A stretch of DNA of 33,076 nucleotides from Chloroflexota bacterium (GTDB lineage: Bacteria; Chloroflexota; Limnocylindria; Limnocylindrales; CSP1-4). Position 1 is the first letter of the stretch. Each line of letters opens with the position of its first letter. Positions 7,064 to 15,671 of the stretch are shown one piece after another. Both the position numbers and the translations under genes were made by a program. The stretch covers positions 14,475 through 47,550 of the forward strand of contig PLOC01000113.1 of the NCBI GenBank assembly GCA_003141955.1, read 5' to 3'. Under the pieces are notes generated by a model. The model saw only the letters and a list, made by a program, of their open reading frames with translations, searched no databases and was not told where the DNA came from.

Positions 7064-8041
7064 TCAGCGGACCGATCCCGCGACCGGGGCGGTCCCCGCG
7101 GCCGGCGCGATCGCCGCGAGCCGCTTCCGCGCGACTGGCAGCTCCGGGCACAGGTCCGACGCCAGCAGCCCCGCGTCGCCGAGGCGGGCACGGACCGCTT
7201 CGCCGGCCATCCCGTGCAGGTACACACCCAGCTGCGCCGCCTCGAAGGTTCCGAGGCCCTGCGCCAGGAGCGCGCCTATCGTGCCGGCAAGGACGTCGCC
7301 CGTGCCGGCAGTGGCCAGCGCCGGGTTCTCGAAGGGGGATACGGCAGTTCGGCCGCCCGGCTCGGCGATCACGGTTCGCGCGCCCTTGAGCACAACGACC
7401 TGGCCCCACTCTCTGGCGGCGTCGCGCGCTGCGCTGACCCGCCGGGCATCGTCGAAGACGAGATTGCCCATCTTCTCGGGATCGTGGCCGTCCGCGGCCC
7501 GCAGCCGCAGGAACTCGCCGACGTGCGGCGTCAGGACGCAGCGTGCGGCGACCTCGGAGGCCCAGCCGTCCACCGTGGCCAGCGACCGCAGCGCCTCCGC
7601 GTCCAGGACCGCCGGCACGGGCTCGCCGTCCTCGTCGCCGGCCAGGAGGCCGCGGATCAGGTCCGTCATCGAGAGGCTCGGCTTGAGGCCCGGGCCGACC
7701 ACCAGGGCGTCGTGGTCGTGGTCGAGGATGCGCGCCAGCGCTTCTTCGGGATCGACTTCCTCGACGTCGTCTTCGGGCAGCGAGAGCGTGGTTGCCTCGA
7801 TGACCTTGGCGGCGAAGAGCGGCTGCAGCGATTCGACCGAGGCGAGCGTCACGAGCCCCGCCCCGGCCCGGCCGGCCGCGTTGCACACCAGCAGCGCCGC
7901 GCCGGCGTAGTCGACCGATCCGGCGATGACCAGCAGCTTGCCGAAGGTGCCCTTGTGGCCTCGCACTGGCCGCGCCGGAAGGAGGGCGGCGGCGATCGCG
8001 TCGTCGAGCAGAATCGTCTCGGGGACGGTCTTAGTGGGCAT
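7064..8041 (-). CDS. nnrD: ADP-dependent NAD(P)H-hydrate dehydratase
   Basis: NnrD dehydrates S-NADHX/NADPHX, repairing damaged nicotinamide cofactors in the cytoplasm. The ribokinase-fold product (325 aa from the ATG at 8041) shows RGHKGTFGKLLVIAGS at about 27-42, AGAGLVTLAS at 60-69, LTPHVGEFLRL at 170-180 and AGTGDVLAGT at 245-254 with the catalytic-type Asp in GTGD. Only the dehydratase domain is encoded; the NnrE epimerase domain that is often fused N-terminally is absent here. The 11-bp overlap with the acpS end supports the chosen start over an earlier one in frame. The acpS-nnrD-alr order is common in Gram-positive-type genomes. Confidence 0.92.
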   Translation of the reverse strand: MPTKTVPETILLDDAIAAALLPARPVRGHKGTFGKLLVIAGSVDYAGAALLVCNAAGRAGAGLVTLASVESLQPLFAAKVIEATTLSLPEDDVEEVDPEEALARILDHDHDALVVGPGLKPSLSMTDLIRGLLAGDEDGEPVPAVLDAEALRSLATVDGWASEVAARCVLTPHVGEFLRLRAADGHDPEKMGNLVFDDARRVSAARDAAREWGQVVVLKGARTVIAEPGGRTAVSPFENPALATAGTGDVLAGTIGALLAQGLGTFEAAQLGVYLHGMAGEAVRARLGDAGLLASDLCPELPVARKRLAAIAPAAGTAPVAGSVR

Positions 8042-8606
8042 CGCGACTGCCCTCGAGCCCCGCCGCCTCACGGTGCATCGCTCGCAGACGCTCCAGGCGC
8101 CCGAGCAGGAGCCGTTCACGCTCGTCGAGCCGTTCGTCGATGTCGGGCGGGAAGAGGAACCGGCCGCCCGCCGTCCTCACTCCGTATGCGGTGGCGACGG
8201 CGAACTCCGACTCGTGGCTGATGGAGACGGCAATTCGGCCCATGCCGAGCTGACTCGCCCGTCGGGCAGCCCGACCGTGCAATCGGACCGCCGGCTGTCC
8301 GGTCGGCAGTCGCTCGATCTCGATGTCCCGCCAGCCGATTCCGCGAATGCCCAGCCCGAGCACCTTCGAGACTGCCTCCTTGGCCGCCCACCGGCCCGCC
8401 ATCGTTTCGGGTCGATTCCGGACGTAGGCAGCTTCGGTCGGCGTCAGGACGCGCGCCGAGAACCGATCGCCAAAGCGTTCCAGGGCGCTGGCGATGCGTT
8501 GCACGCGGATGATGTCGATGCCGAGCTCGGTGGTCTCGGTCGGCGCGGCGGCCGGCGCGGCATCGCGCCCGTCACCCGGCTCCGATCGCTGCCGCGCGCG
8601 CGCCAT
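8031..8606 (-). CDS. acpS: Holo-[acyl-carrier-protein] synthase
   Basis: AcpS transfers 4'-phosphopantetheine from CoA to apo-ACP. The core runs from LGIDIIRVQRI (residues 28-38, metal-binding Asp in GIDI) through RVLTPTEAAYV and AGRWAAKEAVSKVLG (catalytic-type Glu at about 77) to VSISHESEFAVATA at about 127-140. The 191-aa length exceeds the usual 120-130 because of a ~27-residue disordered N-terminus and a ~50-residue charged, probably helical tail (PDIDERLDERERLLLGRLE). The ATG at 8606 directly abuts the glmS stop at 8607. I infer the tail may be an added coiled segment; its role is unknown. Confidence 0.92.
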   Translation of the reverse strand: MARARQRSEPGDGRDAAPAAAPTETTELGIDIIRVQRIASALERFGDRFSARVLTPTEAAYVRNRPETMAGRWAAKEAVSKVLGLGIRGIGWRDIEIERLPTGQPAVRLHGRAARRASQLGMGRIAVSISHESEFAVATAYGVRTAGGRFLFPPDIDERLDERERLLLGRLERLRAMHREAAGLEGSRDAH

Positions 8607-10433
8607 CTACTCCACCGTCACCGACTTGGCCAGATTGCGCGGCTGGTCGACGTCACGGCCTCTGGCCACGGCGACGTGATAGGCGAAGAGCTGCAGCGGA
8701 ATGACCGCCAGGATGGTGCTGAGCGGATCGAGCGTGTCGGGGACCCAGCACACGTCCGTGGCCAGGCGTTCGATCTGCCCGTCACCCTCGGTGGCCACGG
8801 CAATGACGCGCGCGTCTCGGGCTCGTCCTTCCATGAGGTTGCTGATCAGCTTGTCGTAGACAGCCGAGCGAGTCGCGATGGCAACGAGCGGCACGTCGGC
8901 GTCCAGCAGGGAGATCGGGCCGTGCTTGAGCTCCCCCGCGGCGTAGCCCTCGGCGTGGAGGTAGCTGATCTCCTTGATCTTGAGCGCGCCTTCGAGGGCC
9001 GCCGGATAGCCGAAGGCCCGGCCGATGTACATGAAGCCGGCCGCCCCGGCGTACCGCGCGGCCATCTCCTCCGTCCCGGCCGCAAGCTCGATCGCCCGCT
9101 CCGCCGCCTCGGGCAACGCTCGCAGGGCAGTGACGAGGTCATTCTCCTCGGCCTTGGTGCGGCGGCCCAGCTGCTGGGCGATGTCGGCGGCAAGCATCAC
9201 GAGCGTCACGACCTGGGTCACGAATGTCTTCGTCGCGGCGACCGCGACTTCCGGCCCGGCCTGCAGGAACACCGCTGCGTGTGCCTCGCGAGTGATCGCG
9301 GAGCCCACCGTGTTCGTGACGGCGATGACCGTTGACCCGCGCTCACGGGCCAGGCGGGCGGCCGCGATCGTGTCGGCGGTCTCGCCCGACTGCGTCACGG
9401 CCACGACCAGCGTTCGGGCATCGAGCGGCGGCGGGCTGTAGCGGAACTCGGAGGCCACGTTGGCCCGGGCGGGGACGCCCAGCCACTCCTGGAAGAGCTG
9501 CGCGCCGACCAGCGAGGCGTAGTAGGCGCTTCCGCAGGCGATCAGCTCGACGCGCCCGACGTTGACCAGCCTGTCGCGGATCGCATCTATCTCTTCGAGG
9601 CGGACGACGTCGCCGCGAACGCGACCGGCCAATGCCGATCGCAGCGCCGCGGGCTGCTCGTGGATCTCCTTTAGCATGAAGTGGGCGTAGCCGCCCTTCT
9701 CGGCCGCCTCGGCCGACCAGGGGATCTCGTCGATCGGCCGGTCCACCGGCGTTCCGGCGATGTCCGTTATGACGACCGACCCGGGCCGCAGGTCTGCCAC
9801 GTCGCCGTCGGCCAGGAAGATGACCCGCTTGGTGTACGCGACGAGGGCGGAGGCATCGGAGGCGAGGAAGCTCTCGCCCTCGGCAATGCCGACGATCAGA
9901 GGCACGTTGAGGCGTGCGCCGACAAGCCGGTCGGGCTCGTCGCCGTGCATCACGACCAGGGCGTACGCGCCCTCGAGCCGGCCCAACGCGGCCCGCACGG
10001 CGTCGGCCAGATCGCCTTTGTAGGCATCCTCGACCAGGTGAGCGACGACTTCGGTGTCCGTCTCCGAGGCCAGGGTGTGGCCGCCGGCCGCCAGCTCGTC
10101 ACGCAGCTCGCGGAAGTTCTCGACGATGCCGTTGTGGACGACGGTGATGCGACCCGTGCAGTCGCGGTGCGGATGGGCGTTGAGGTCGCTGGGGCGCCCG
10201 TGAGTGGCCCAGCGAGTGTGGCCGAGTCCCAATCCGGCCCGAGGAGGCTTGCCGCCGAGAGCGTCCTGGAGCACCGCGACCTTGCCGGCCCTCTTCTCCA
10301 CGAAAAGCTCGCCGCTTTCGGTGACCAGGGCAATGCCGGCCGAGTCGTAGCCGCGGTATTCGAGACGCCTGAGCCCATCCATGAGGACGGGGCCTGCCTC
10401 TCGGGGCCCGGTGTATGCGACGATTCCGCACAT
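8607..10433 (-). CDS. glmS: Glutamine--fructose-6-phosphate aminotransferase (isomerizing)
   Basis: GlmS makes glucosamine-6-phosphate from fructose-6-phosphate and glutamine, the entry to UDP-GlcNAc. The 608-aa product begins MCGIVAYTG, leaving Cys2 as the N-terminal nucleophile after Met removal. GHTRWATHG and the HNGIVENFRELRDEL segment belong to the glutaminase half. Two SIS sugar-isomerase domains follow, with VTQSGETADTIAA in the first and the GELKHGPISL stretch in the second. The C-terminus LAKSVTVE is the family's conserved tail. GAGGT lies just before the ATG. The gene follows glmM by 78 bp, so two successive hexosamine-pathway enzymes are neighbours. No glmS ribozyme-like leader is apparent in that short gap. 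Confidence 0.96.
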   Translation of the reverse strand: MCGIVAYTGPREAGPVLMDGLRRLEYRGYDSAGIALVTESGELFVEKRAGKVAVLQDALGGKPPRAGLGLGHTRWATHGRPSDLNAHPHRDCTGRITVVHNGIVENFRELRDELAAGGHTLASETDTEVVAHLVEDAYKGDLADAVRAALGRLEGAYALVVMHGDEPDRLVGARLNVPLIVGIAEGESFLASDASALVAYTKRVIFLADGDVADLRPGSVVITDIAGTPVDRPIDEIPWSAEAAEKGGYAHFMLKEIHEQPAALRSALAGRVRGDVVRLEEIDAIRDRLVNVGRVELIACGSAYYASLVGAQLFQEWLGVPARANVASEFRYSPPPLDARTLVVAVTQSGETADTIAAARLARERGSTVIAVTNTVGSAITREAHAAVFLQAGPEVAVAATKTFVTQVVTLVMLAADIAQQLGRRTKAEENDLVTALRALPEAAERAIELAAGTEEMAARYAGAAGFMYIGRAFGYPAALEGALKIKEISYLHAEGYAAGELKHGPISLLDADVPLVAIATRSAVYDKLISNLMEGRARDARVIAVATEGDGQIERLATDVCWVPDTLDPLSTILAVIPLQLFAYHVAVARGRDVDQPRNLAKSVTVE

Positions 10434-10511
10434 GTGATGACCTCTCTCCCGGTCTCCTCGACCGTGGCCCCGACGTCCCCCGACGCTGCGACGGGACTCC
10501 TGCGAAGGGGG
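10434..10511. other. Short glmM-glmS intergenic gap
   Basis: The 78-bp gap has no ORF and only the glmS ribosome-binding site (GAGGT before ATG). It is too short for a glmS ribozyme, whose known length is well over 100 nt. No clear hairpin was seen. Confidence 0.4.
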
Positions 10512-11843
10512 CTAGTTTAGTCGCTCTTCGGCCAGCACCGCGAGTTCGTCGGCCAGCTCGGCCACGAGGGCTTCGTCTGAACCCTCCACCATGACTCGAA
10601 TCGCCGTCTCCGTACCAGAGGGCCGGACGAGGACGCGGCCGGACGAACCGAGGCGGGATTCCGCCTGTGCGACGGCCCGTTGGAGGACCGGATCGCCCTC
10701 CCACTGGTCCTTGTGGCGGGCCGGGATGGTGCGCTGCTGCTGGGGCAGCATCGGGATCTGCGCGGCGAGGTCTGCCAGCGAACGGCCCGTCCTGCTCATC
10801 ACCGCCATCACTTCGAGCGCGGTGACGATGCCGTCGCCACTCGTGGCGTGCTCCAGGATGATGACGTGGCCACTCTTCTCGCCCCCCAGCCCGGCGCCGT
10901 TGACGAGCATCCCTTCGAGGATGTTCTTGTCCCCGACCGGCGTCCGAATGATCTGTCCGCCGGCCGCTTCGACCGCCCGCTGAAGGCCGCCGTTGGACAG
11001 GACGGAGACGACGAGAGCGCCATTCGGCAGCTTGGCGCGGGCGATCCGGTCGAGGGCGAGAATGCCCAGCACTGCGTCTCCGTCGACCACGCAACCGCTG
11101 GCGTCAACGGAAATGAGGCGGTCGGCGTCGCCGTCCAGGGCGAAGCCGACGTCCGCTCCGCGCTTCACGACTTCCGCGGCCAGGGCCGTCGGCGCCGTGG
11201 CTCCGCAGCCGCAGTTGATGTTCGAGCCGTCCGGGTCGTCGAAGATGACGTCGACGTGAGCGCCGGTCGCCGACAGGATGCGTTCCGCGACCATGCAACC
11301 CGAGCCGTTGGCGCAATCCACGACCAGATGCAACTCGCTCTTCACCCGGCGCGCCAGCCCCAGACGATGCTCGAGGTAGAGGTCGATCAGATCATGGGCA
11401 TCCACGAGGCGCCCGAGGGCATCGGCCGGCGCCGCGGGCAGCTCCTCAGCGCGCCAGATGAACTGCTCCAGCTCATCCTCGATTTCGTCGTCAAGCTTGA
11501 GGCCGTGCTCGTCGAGCACCTTCAGGCCGTTGTCGCGGGCCGGGTTGTGCGAGGCCGAGACCATGATCCCCGCGGCGAAATGGCCCGCTCCGGTGATGTG
11601 GGCCAGGGCCGGGGTCGGCACCACTCCCACGGTGTGAACGTCCGCTCCAAGGCTCGTGGCGCCAGCCACGATCGCGGCCACGAACATGTCGCCCGAGCGG
11701 CGGGTGTCCTGGCCGACGACGATGCAGCCGCCTGGCCCGGCCAGCCGATGCGCGGTGGCGCGGCCCAGCGCATACGCGAGAGTGGGCTTCAGGTCGACGT
11801 TGGCGATGCCACGGATGCCGTCCGTGCCGAACAATCGGGGCAA
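10512..11843 (-). CDS. glmM: Phosphoglucosamine mutase
   Basis: GlmM interconverts glucosamine-6-phosphate and glucosamine-1-phosphate for UDP-GlcNAc synthesis. The 443-aa product starts RLFGTDGIRG. The phosphoserine is S98 in SASHNP, the Mg-binding loop is DGDADR at 237-242, and the sugar-binding EKSGH and phosphate-binding RPSGTE are also visible. The start is TTG at 11843: it is in frame at the family's usual N-terminus and has AGGAG seven bases upstream, which overlaps the TAG stop of the preceding gene. It sits directly after cdaA-cdaR. In Firmicutes this order is known, and GlmM can bind and inhibit CdaA, so the cluster ties c-di-AMP to wall precursors. Confidence 0.95.
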   Translation of the reverse strand: MPRLFGTDGIRGIANVDLKPTLAYALGRATAHRLAGPGGCIVVGQDTRRSGDMFVAAIVAGATSLGADVHTVGVVPTPALAHITGAGHFAAGIMVSASHNPARDNGLKVLDEHGLKLDDEIEDELEQFIWRAEELPAAPADALGRLVDAHDLIDLYLEHRLGLARRVKSELHLVVDCANGSGCMVAERILSATGAHVDVIFDDPDGSNINCGCGATAPTALAAEVVKRGADVGFALDGDADRLISVDASGCVVDGDAVLGILALDRIARAKLPNGALVVSVLSNGGLQRAVEAAGGQIIRTPVGDKNILEGMLVNGAGLGGEKSGHVIILEHATSGDGIVTALEVMAVMSRTGRSLADLAAQIPMLPQQQRTIPARHKDQWEGDPVLQRAVAQAESRLGSSGRVLVRPSGTETAIRVMVEGSDEALVAELADELAVLAEERLN

Positions 11844-11853
11844 GATCGTGCTC

Positions 11854-13107
11854 CTAGGCCGAAGGTGCGGCGGACGGGGACGCCGATGGCGGGGGTGACG
11901 GCGGGATGGTCACGATGACGGTGATCTGCTGCGGGTTCTGGGCGACGATCTTGATCCCCGACGGGACCGTTACCGAAACCTGCACGGTGTATGTGCCGGG
12001 ATCGAGAGACCCGACTGAAACGATACCGACGAGTGTGGAGGTGTCGAAGGCATTCAACGCGGCCGCGGCACCGCCAAGCGTAACCGTCACACTGGGTGTC
12101 GAGAGCGCGTATATGCGGTCCGACCTGGCACCGTCCGGAACGATGCCAATCGCAACCGTCCGGGTGGTGGCCGGAGATGACATGTGAACGACCACGGTGA
12201 CCGTCGATACGTCCGGGGCCTCCACTCCGGTGGGAAGGTCGAGGGCGATCTTGACCGATACGTCGCCCGTGTCGCCCGAGATGGAGATGGGTTGCGTGTT
12301 GATCGCACCGTTGAGGGCAGCCAGCGCGTCGGCCTCGCCGCTGACGGAGACGACAAGGGGATTCACGTCGATGGAGGTAACGTAGTAGCCGGACGCCGGG
12401 GAGCCCCGAATGGCCGGCGTGACTGCGACGGTCTGGGAGCGCAGCTGACTGCCGATCTGGATGGAAACCTGGACCGTGGCAGGGTCGAGCGTGATGTCCT
12501 GAACGGTGTTTCCGTTGGCGTCAACGGCCACGAGAGGGACTTCCTTGTTGACATCGAGGCCGGAGGCGTCGATGGGAACCGTGGCGTCAGCCTGGACCAC
12601 CTTGGCTACTTGCGTCGAAGCCCCCTTGGCGACTACCGAGCTGACGCTCTGGGTCTCAGTGCCAAGGCTCAGCCCGGACGGGGGCTGGCCATTCTGTATC
12701 GTTACCGGGATCGTCCTGGTCACAATCGGGTCCAGGGTGACAGACACCTGCTGGGGCTGGTAGTCGATGATCTGGATGCGCGGGTCGTCGGCCGTGAGCT
12801 GGACCTTGACGAGCGTGCTTGCGGCGGCGTCGACCTTCGCCGCGCTGAGGTCGATCGTGGCGCTGAAGCTGTCTTTGGAGACAGGCACGTCGGCCGGGGC
12901 GATGAAGCGGATGCTCCCTACCGTGGGCATGGGATCGGGCTTCAACAGGAACGCGGTCGCCGGCTGATTGACCGGTGTGATGGGAACCTGGCCGGGCCAC
13001 ACCTGGGTGCTCTGGAGAGCGACCATGCCCACGTACAGGATGATCGCAAGAAGCACGGCGCCGATCTTCAACGCCCAGTTGCGGAAGATGAATCGGACGA
13101 TTCTCAT
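11854..13107 (-). CDS. cdaR: YbbR-domain protein CdaR, regulator of CdaA
   Basis: CdaR is an extracytoplasmic YbbR-repeat protein that modulates the membrane-bound diadenylate cyclase. The 417-aa product has a short basic N-terminus (RFIFRNWALK), one transmembrane helix at about residues 12-31, and then several beta-rich YbbR repeats, each with a 'P(V/I)(T/A)V' strand pattern such as RTIPVTIQNG and QTVAVTPAIRG. The last ~17 residues are a Pro/Ser/Ala tail (IPPSPPPSASPSAAPSA). The ATG overlaps the cdaA stop as ATGA, so the two are translationally coupled, as in other cdaA-cdaR pairs. No enzymatic motif is present. Confidence 0.88.
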   Translation of the reverse strand: MRIVRFIFRNWALKIGAVLLAIILYVGMVALQSTQVWPGQVPITPVNQPATAFLLKPDPMPTVGSIRFIAPADVPVSKDSFSATIDLSAAKVDAAASTLVKVQLTADDPRIQIIDYQPQQVSVTLDPIVTRTIPVTIQNGQPPSGLSLGTETQSVSSVVAKGASTQVAKVVQADATVPIDASGLDVNKEVPLVAVDANGNTVQDITLDPATVQVSIQIGSQLRSQTVAVTPAIRGSPASGYYVTSIDVNPLVVSVSGEADALAALNGAINTQPISISGDTGDVSVKIALDLPTGVEAPDVSTVTVVVHMSSPATTRTVAIGIVPDGARSDRIYALSTPSVTVTLGGAAAALNAFDTSTLVGIVSVGSLDPGTYTVQVSVTVPSGIKIVAQNPQQITVIVTIPPSPPPSASPSAAPSA

Positions 13108-14099
13108 GAGGCGGCCCGAGTCTGGCTGGAGTCGTCATCGGGCCGAGACTGATCAGCGCGGGGCGGCTCGATCCGCGGCGGCGGGCGTCGCTCCGGGCGG
13201 TCCTTTCGAGGCGCCTCCGGCGAGAGACGCCGGCCGCCGAAGCGGGCCTTGCGGGCCAGCGCCCGGACGGACGGCGCAACGTGCGTCGACCGCCCGGTAT
13301 CGCGGAGCAGCCGGCCGCCCCCGACCTGCGGGTGGAGATGCGCCATCAGCGCCCGTGCCAGCTTCGGCTCGTCGAGATTCCGCACGATCCTCGCACGTTC
13401 GACCAGGCTGATCTGGCCGCTCTCCTCGGACACGACGACGACCAGGGCATCGGTCTGCTCGGTCATGCCCAAAGCGGCCCTGTGGCGAGTCCCGAAGCGC
13501 TCCAGCGGGATCGTGGTCTCGGCCGACGGCAGCAGCGCCCCCGCCGCCAGGATCGTGTCGCCCCGGATCACGACCGCGCCGTCGTGAAGAGGCGTCTTGG
13601 GCGAGAAGACGGTGACGAGCAGGTCGGCCGAGATGTCCGCGTGCAGCATCACGCCCGTTTCGGCGATCTCCTGCAGACCGGACTCGCGCTCGATGACGAT
13701 GAGTGCGCCGTGGCCTTCATGCGACAGGCGAGCGGCGGCGCTCGCGACTTCGGCAGCGATATGAGTCGCTCTCGATTGCTCCGCAGGCGAGATCAGCCAG
13801 CCGAGCGAGCCCAGACGGCCGATCCGATCGAGCGCTCGCCGCAGCTCGGGCTGGAATACGACCACCAGGGCGAACAGGCCGACGTAGGCGCCGGTCTGCA
13901 GGATGAGAGTCAGAAGGCGCAGATCGAAGGCAAGCGCGGCTCCGTAGACGAGGAACAGCAGGCAAACGCCGACGACGAGCCGGACAGCACGAGTCCCCCT
14001 GATCAGGCTGAATAGCCAGTAGATCAGGAGGGCCGTGATCGCGATGTCAGCCACGCCGCTGGGGCTGACCTTGTCCAGGGCCGACTGCAACAGTGACAT
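13104..14099 (-). CDS. cdaA: Membrane diadenylate cyclase CdaA
   Basis: CdaA condenses two ATP into cyclic di-AMP at the membrane. The 331-aa protein has three hydrophobic helices in the first ~85 residues (about 18-33, 40-58 and 62-82), then VFQPELRRALDRIGR. The DAC domain follows, with the catalytic LHDGAV at 171-176 and FGTRHRAALG at 202-211 (RHR motif at 205-207). Both active-site motifs are intact. After the DAC domain a ~70-residue Arg/Pro-rich, probably disordered tail (from about 262 to the end) is unusual; typical CdaA ends near 270. The gene heads the cdaA-cdaR-glmM-glmS series and has a TATACACT sequence nine bases before its ATG that could be a promoter. Confidence 0.95.
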   Translation of the reverse strand: MSLLQSALDKVSPSGVADIAITALLIYWLFSLIRGTRAVRLVVGVCLLFLVYGAALAFDLRLLTLILQTGAYVGLFALVVVFQPELRRALDRIGRLGSLGWLISPAEQSRATHIAAEVASAAARLSHEGHGALIVIERESGLQEIAETGVMLHADISADLLVTVFSPKTPLHDGAVVIRGDTILAAGALLPSAETTIPLERFGTRHRAALGMTEQTDALVVVVSEESGQISLVERARIVRNLDEPKLARALMAHLHPQVGGGRLLRDTGRSTHVAPSVRALARKARFGGRRLSPEAPRKDRPERRPPPRIEPPRADQSRPDDDSSQTRAAS

Positions 14100-14108
14100 C
14101 GGACGGCT

Positions 14109-14116
14109 AGTGTATA
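14109..14116 (-). promoter_or_regulatory. Candidate -10 element for cdaA
   Basis: The minus strand reads TATACACT with the last T nine bases before the ATG of cdaA. TACACT fits a -10 hexamer and would give a leader of only a few bases. The -35 region is GC-rich with no good match. The gap of 133 bp to the TPR gene upstream leaves room for a promoter. Confidence 0.35.
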
Positions 14117-14232
14117 CCGCCGAGCCTCCGCGACCGCCCGTGCGGAAACCGGGTGCGGCCCCGCGCGGGCGCGCCGGACAGCTGATTCAAACCGATGCTT
14201 GGCAGGGAATGCCTGGGCCTGATCCACCGGGC

Positions 14233-15447
14233 CTACGCGCAGAGGTGCTCCAGCGAGGGATCCTGCGGGAAAGCGCGGGTCGCCGCGGCACAAAGCCGCT
14301 GGCGAGTCTCCTCGTCGTTGTTGAGCTCCGCGAGCCGGCCCAGCAGCCGGAGCTTCTCCGCAGCAAGGCCGTCCCAGCTCCGGGCGACGTAGAGCTCGAC
14401 CAGAACGAGGTGGGCGTCGACGTCGCTGGGGGCACGCTGCAACAGCCGATGCGTGGCGTCCAGCGCGGCCTCGAACCTGCCTTCGCGGGCATAAGCGCGG
14501 GCCGTCCAAAGCAGCAGCGAGCGGAGAGCGGTGAGGTCGCCCGCCAGGTCGGCGGCCTCGGCTGCGGCCAGCAGCTCGTCCCCGGTGGGCTGATGGTCGC
14601 TCTCGGCGATCAGCCCCGGCAGGACCGGATTAGCGTCGACACCATCCATGACGCCGACCGACGGACGCTCGCCGGAAACGGCGACGGCCGGCACCGCGGA
14701 CGCAGTGACGGGCACGGGTTCGGGGTCGGCCGCGACCGCCTCGGCTGCCGGCGGCTCCGGTTCGGGCTGCAGGGCGAGCAGCGCGCTGAAGACAGGCGCG
14801 GCCGCCGCAACGGGCTCCCGCATCGCAACAGGCTCCCGCTCGAACTCGCGATACGCCCGCTCCGGGACGGACGATATCGTCGGCATCGCGGCGGCCCGCT
14901 GGCCGGCCACGAAAGCCGGGCCGGCGCCCGGCCGAAGGGCGTCGACCCCGGGCTCCTCCCTCAGGCGCAGCGCCCGCGCCAGCAGTTGCTCGGCGGCATG
15001 ATCGCCGGCCGAGAAGCGGATCTCACGAAGCAGAGCCCGCTGGTGCCGGATCCTGCCGGGCGCCTCGTCGAGCTCGACCGCCCTCCGCAGAGTGTCCGCG
15101 GCCTCGGGCAGCCGTCCGGCCGCTTCCTGGATCTCGGCTACGTGGTCAAGGGCCCCGGCCGCGTCGCTGCGCATGCCGGCAGCGGTCAGGGCTTCGGCCT
15201 GCCCGAGCAGCGCACCCTCGTCGTGCGGGGACCGCGCAACGGCCGCGGCGAACTCGGTCAGGGCGTCCTCGAGATGCCCAAGCCGCATGTATACGCCGCC
15301 CAGGCTGGTATGCGGAAGGGCGCGCGACGGGGCAATGTCGGCCGCGAGCCGGTAAGCCGTGAGAGCCTCTTCGAGAGAGCCCCGCAGCACCGACACGTGG
15401 CCGGTCCGAAGCGCTTCCTTGTAGCGCTCATAGAGATCGTCCGTCAT
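14233..15447 (-). CDS. Tetratricopeptide-repeat protein
   Basis: The 404-aa product (ATG at 15447; another ATG three codons upstream is possible) has TPR-type helical pairs in its N-terminal half, for example SLEEALTAYRLAADIAPSRALPHTSLGGVYMRLGHLEDALTEFAAAV and repeats to about residue 170. A Pro/Ala/Val/Glu-rich linker spans roughly 225-300. Further TPR-like helices close the protein (EGRFEAALDATHRLLQRAPSDVDAHLVLVELYV). There is no signal peptide or transmembrane segment, so it is probably a cytoplasmic scaffold. Function is not recognisable. It lies between the ribosomal operon and cdaA on the same strand, and no clear Shine-Dalgarno is seen at the chosen start. Confidence 0.8.
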   Translation of the reverse strand: MTDDLYERYKEALRTGHVSVLRGSLEEALTAYRLAADIAPSRALPHTSLGGVYMRLGHLEDALTEFAAAVARSPHDEGALLGQAEALTAAGMRSDAAGALDHVAEIQEAAGRLPEAADTLRRAVELDEAPGRIRHQRALLREIRFSAGDHAAEQLLARALRLREEPGVDALRPGAGPAFVAGQRAAAMPTISSVPERAYREFEREPVAMREPVAAAAPVFSALLALQPEPEPPAAEAVAADPEPVPVTASAVPAVAVSGERPSVGVMDGVDANPVLPGLIAESDHQPTGDELLAAAEAADLAGDLTALRSLLLWTARAYAREGRFEAALDATHRLLQRAPSDVDAHLVLVELYVARSWDGLAAEKLRLLGRLAELNNDEETRQRLCAAATRAFPQDPSLEHLCA

Positions 15448-15558
15448 GGCGCACATGATGACTACCGGACGCTCCGGTGTCGAAAGTACCTGCGGTTGAG
15501 GCGATCCGCACTTGGTCCTACGCCAGGTGTCCGATTCGGCCTTCAAAGGGTGCCCGAA

Positions 15559-15581
15559 CCCGTCGCCGCTGCGAGGAACGA
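15559..15581. repeat. 23-nt direct repeat, copy 1
   Basis: Begins CCCGTCGCCGCTGCG and continues AGGAACGA. It matches copy 2 at 15640-15662 except for about three bases in the second half. The two copies are 81 bp apart. Confidence 0.6.
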
Positions 15582-15639
15582 AGGCTGCTCCTGCGTCGCC
15601 GGTCCGGCGAGTTCAGGCAATGGACCGCCCGCGAGCCTG

Positions 15640-15662
15640 CCCGTCGCCGCTGCGGCGAACGC
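15640..15662. repeat. 23-nt direct repeat, copy 2
   Basis: Begins CCCGTCGCCGCTGCG and continues GCGAACGC. In this copy the internal CGCCGCTGCGGCG can also fold back on itself. Confidence 0.6.
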
Positions 15663-15671
15663 AGTGCTAGG

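Noticed and set aside
7029-7886. Upstream part of the long open frame that includes alr
   Set aside because: It overlaps nnrD in another frame and is Arg/Gly-rich shadow; the recognisable racemase begins after the ATG at 7028.
7926-9335. 469-codon plus-strand ORF opposite nnrD, acpS and glmS
   Set aside because: Antisense to three confidently identified genes; the product has no family features.
10434-10511. glmS ribozyme upstream of glmS
   Set aside because: The gap is 78 bp, too short for the ribozyme, and no core motif was recognised.
15559-15662. CRISPR-like repeat spacing of the two 23-nt repeats
   Set aside because: Only two copies, no second spacer and no cas gene nearby.
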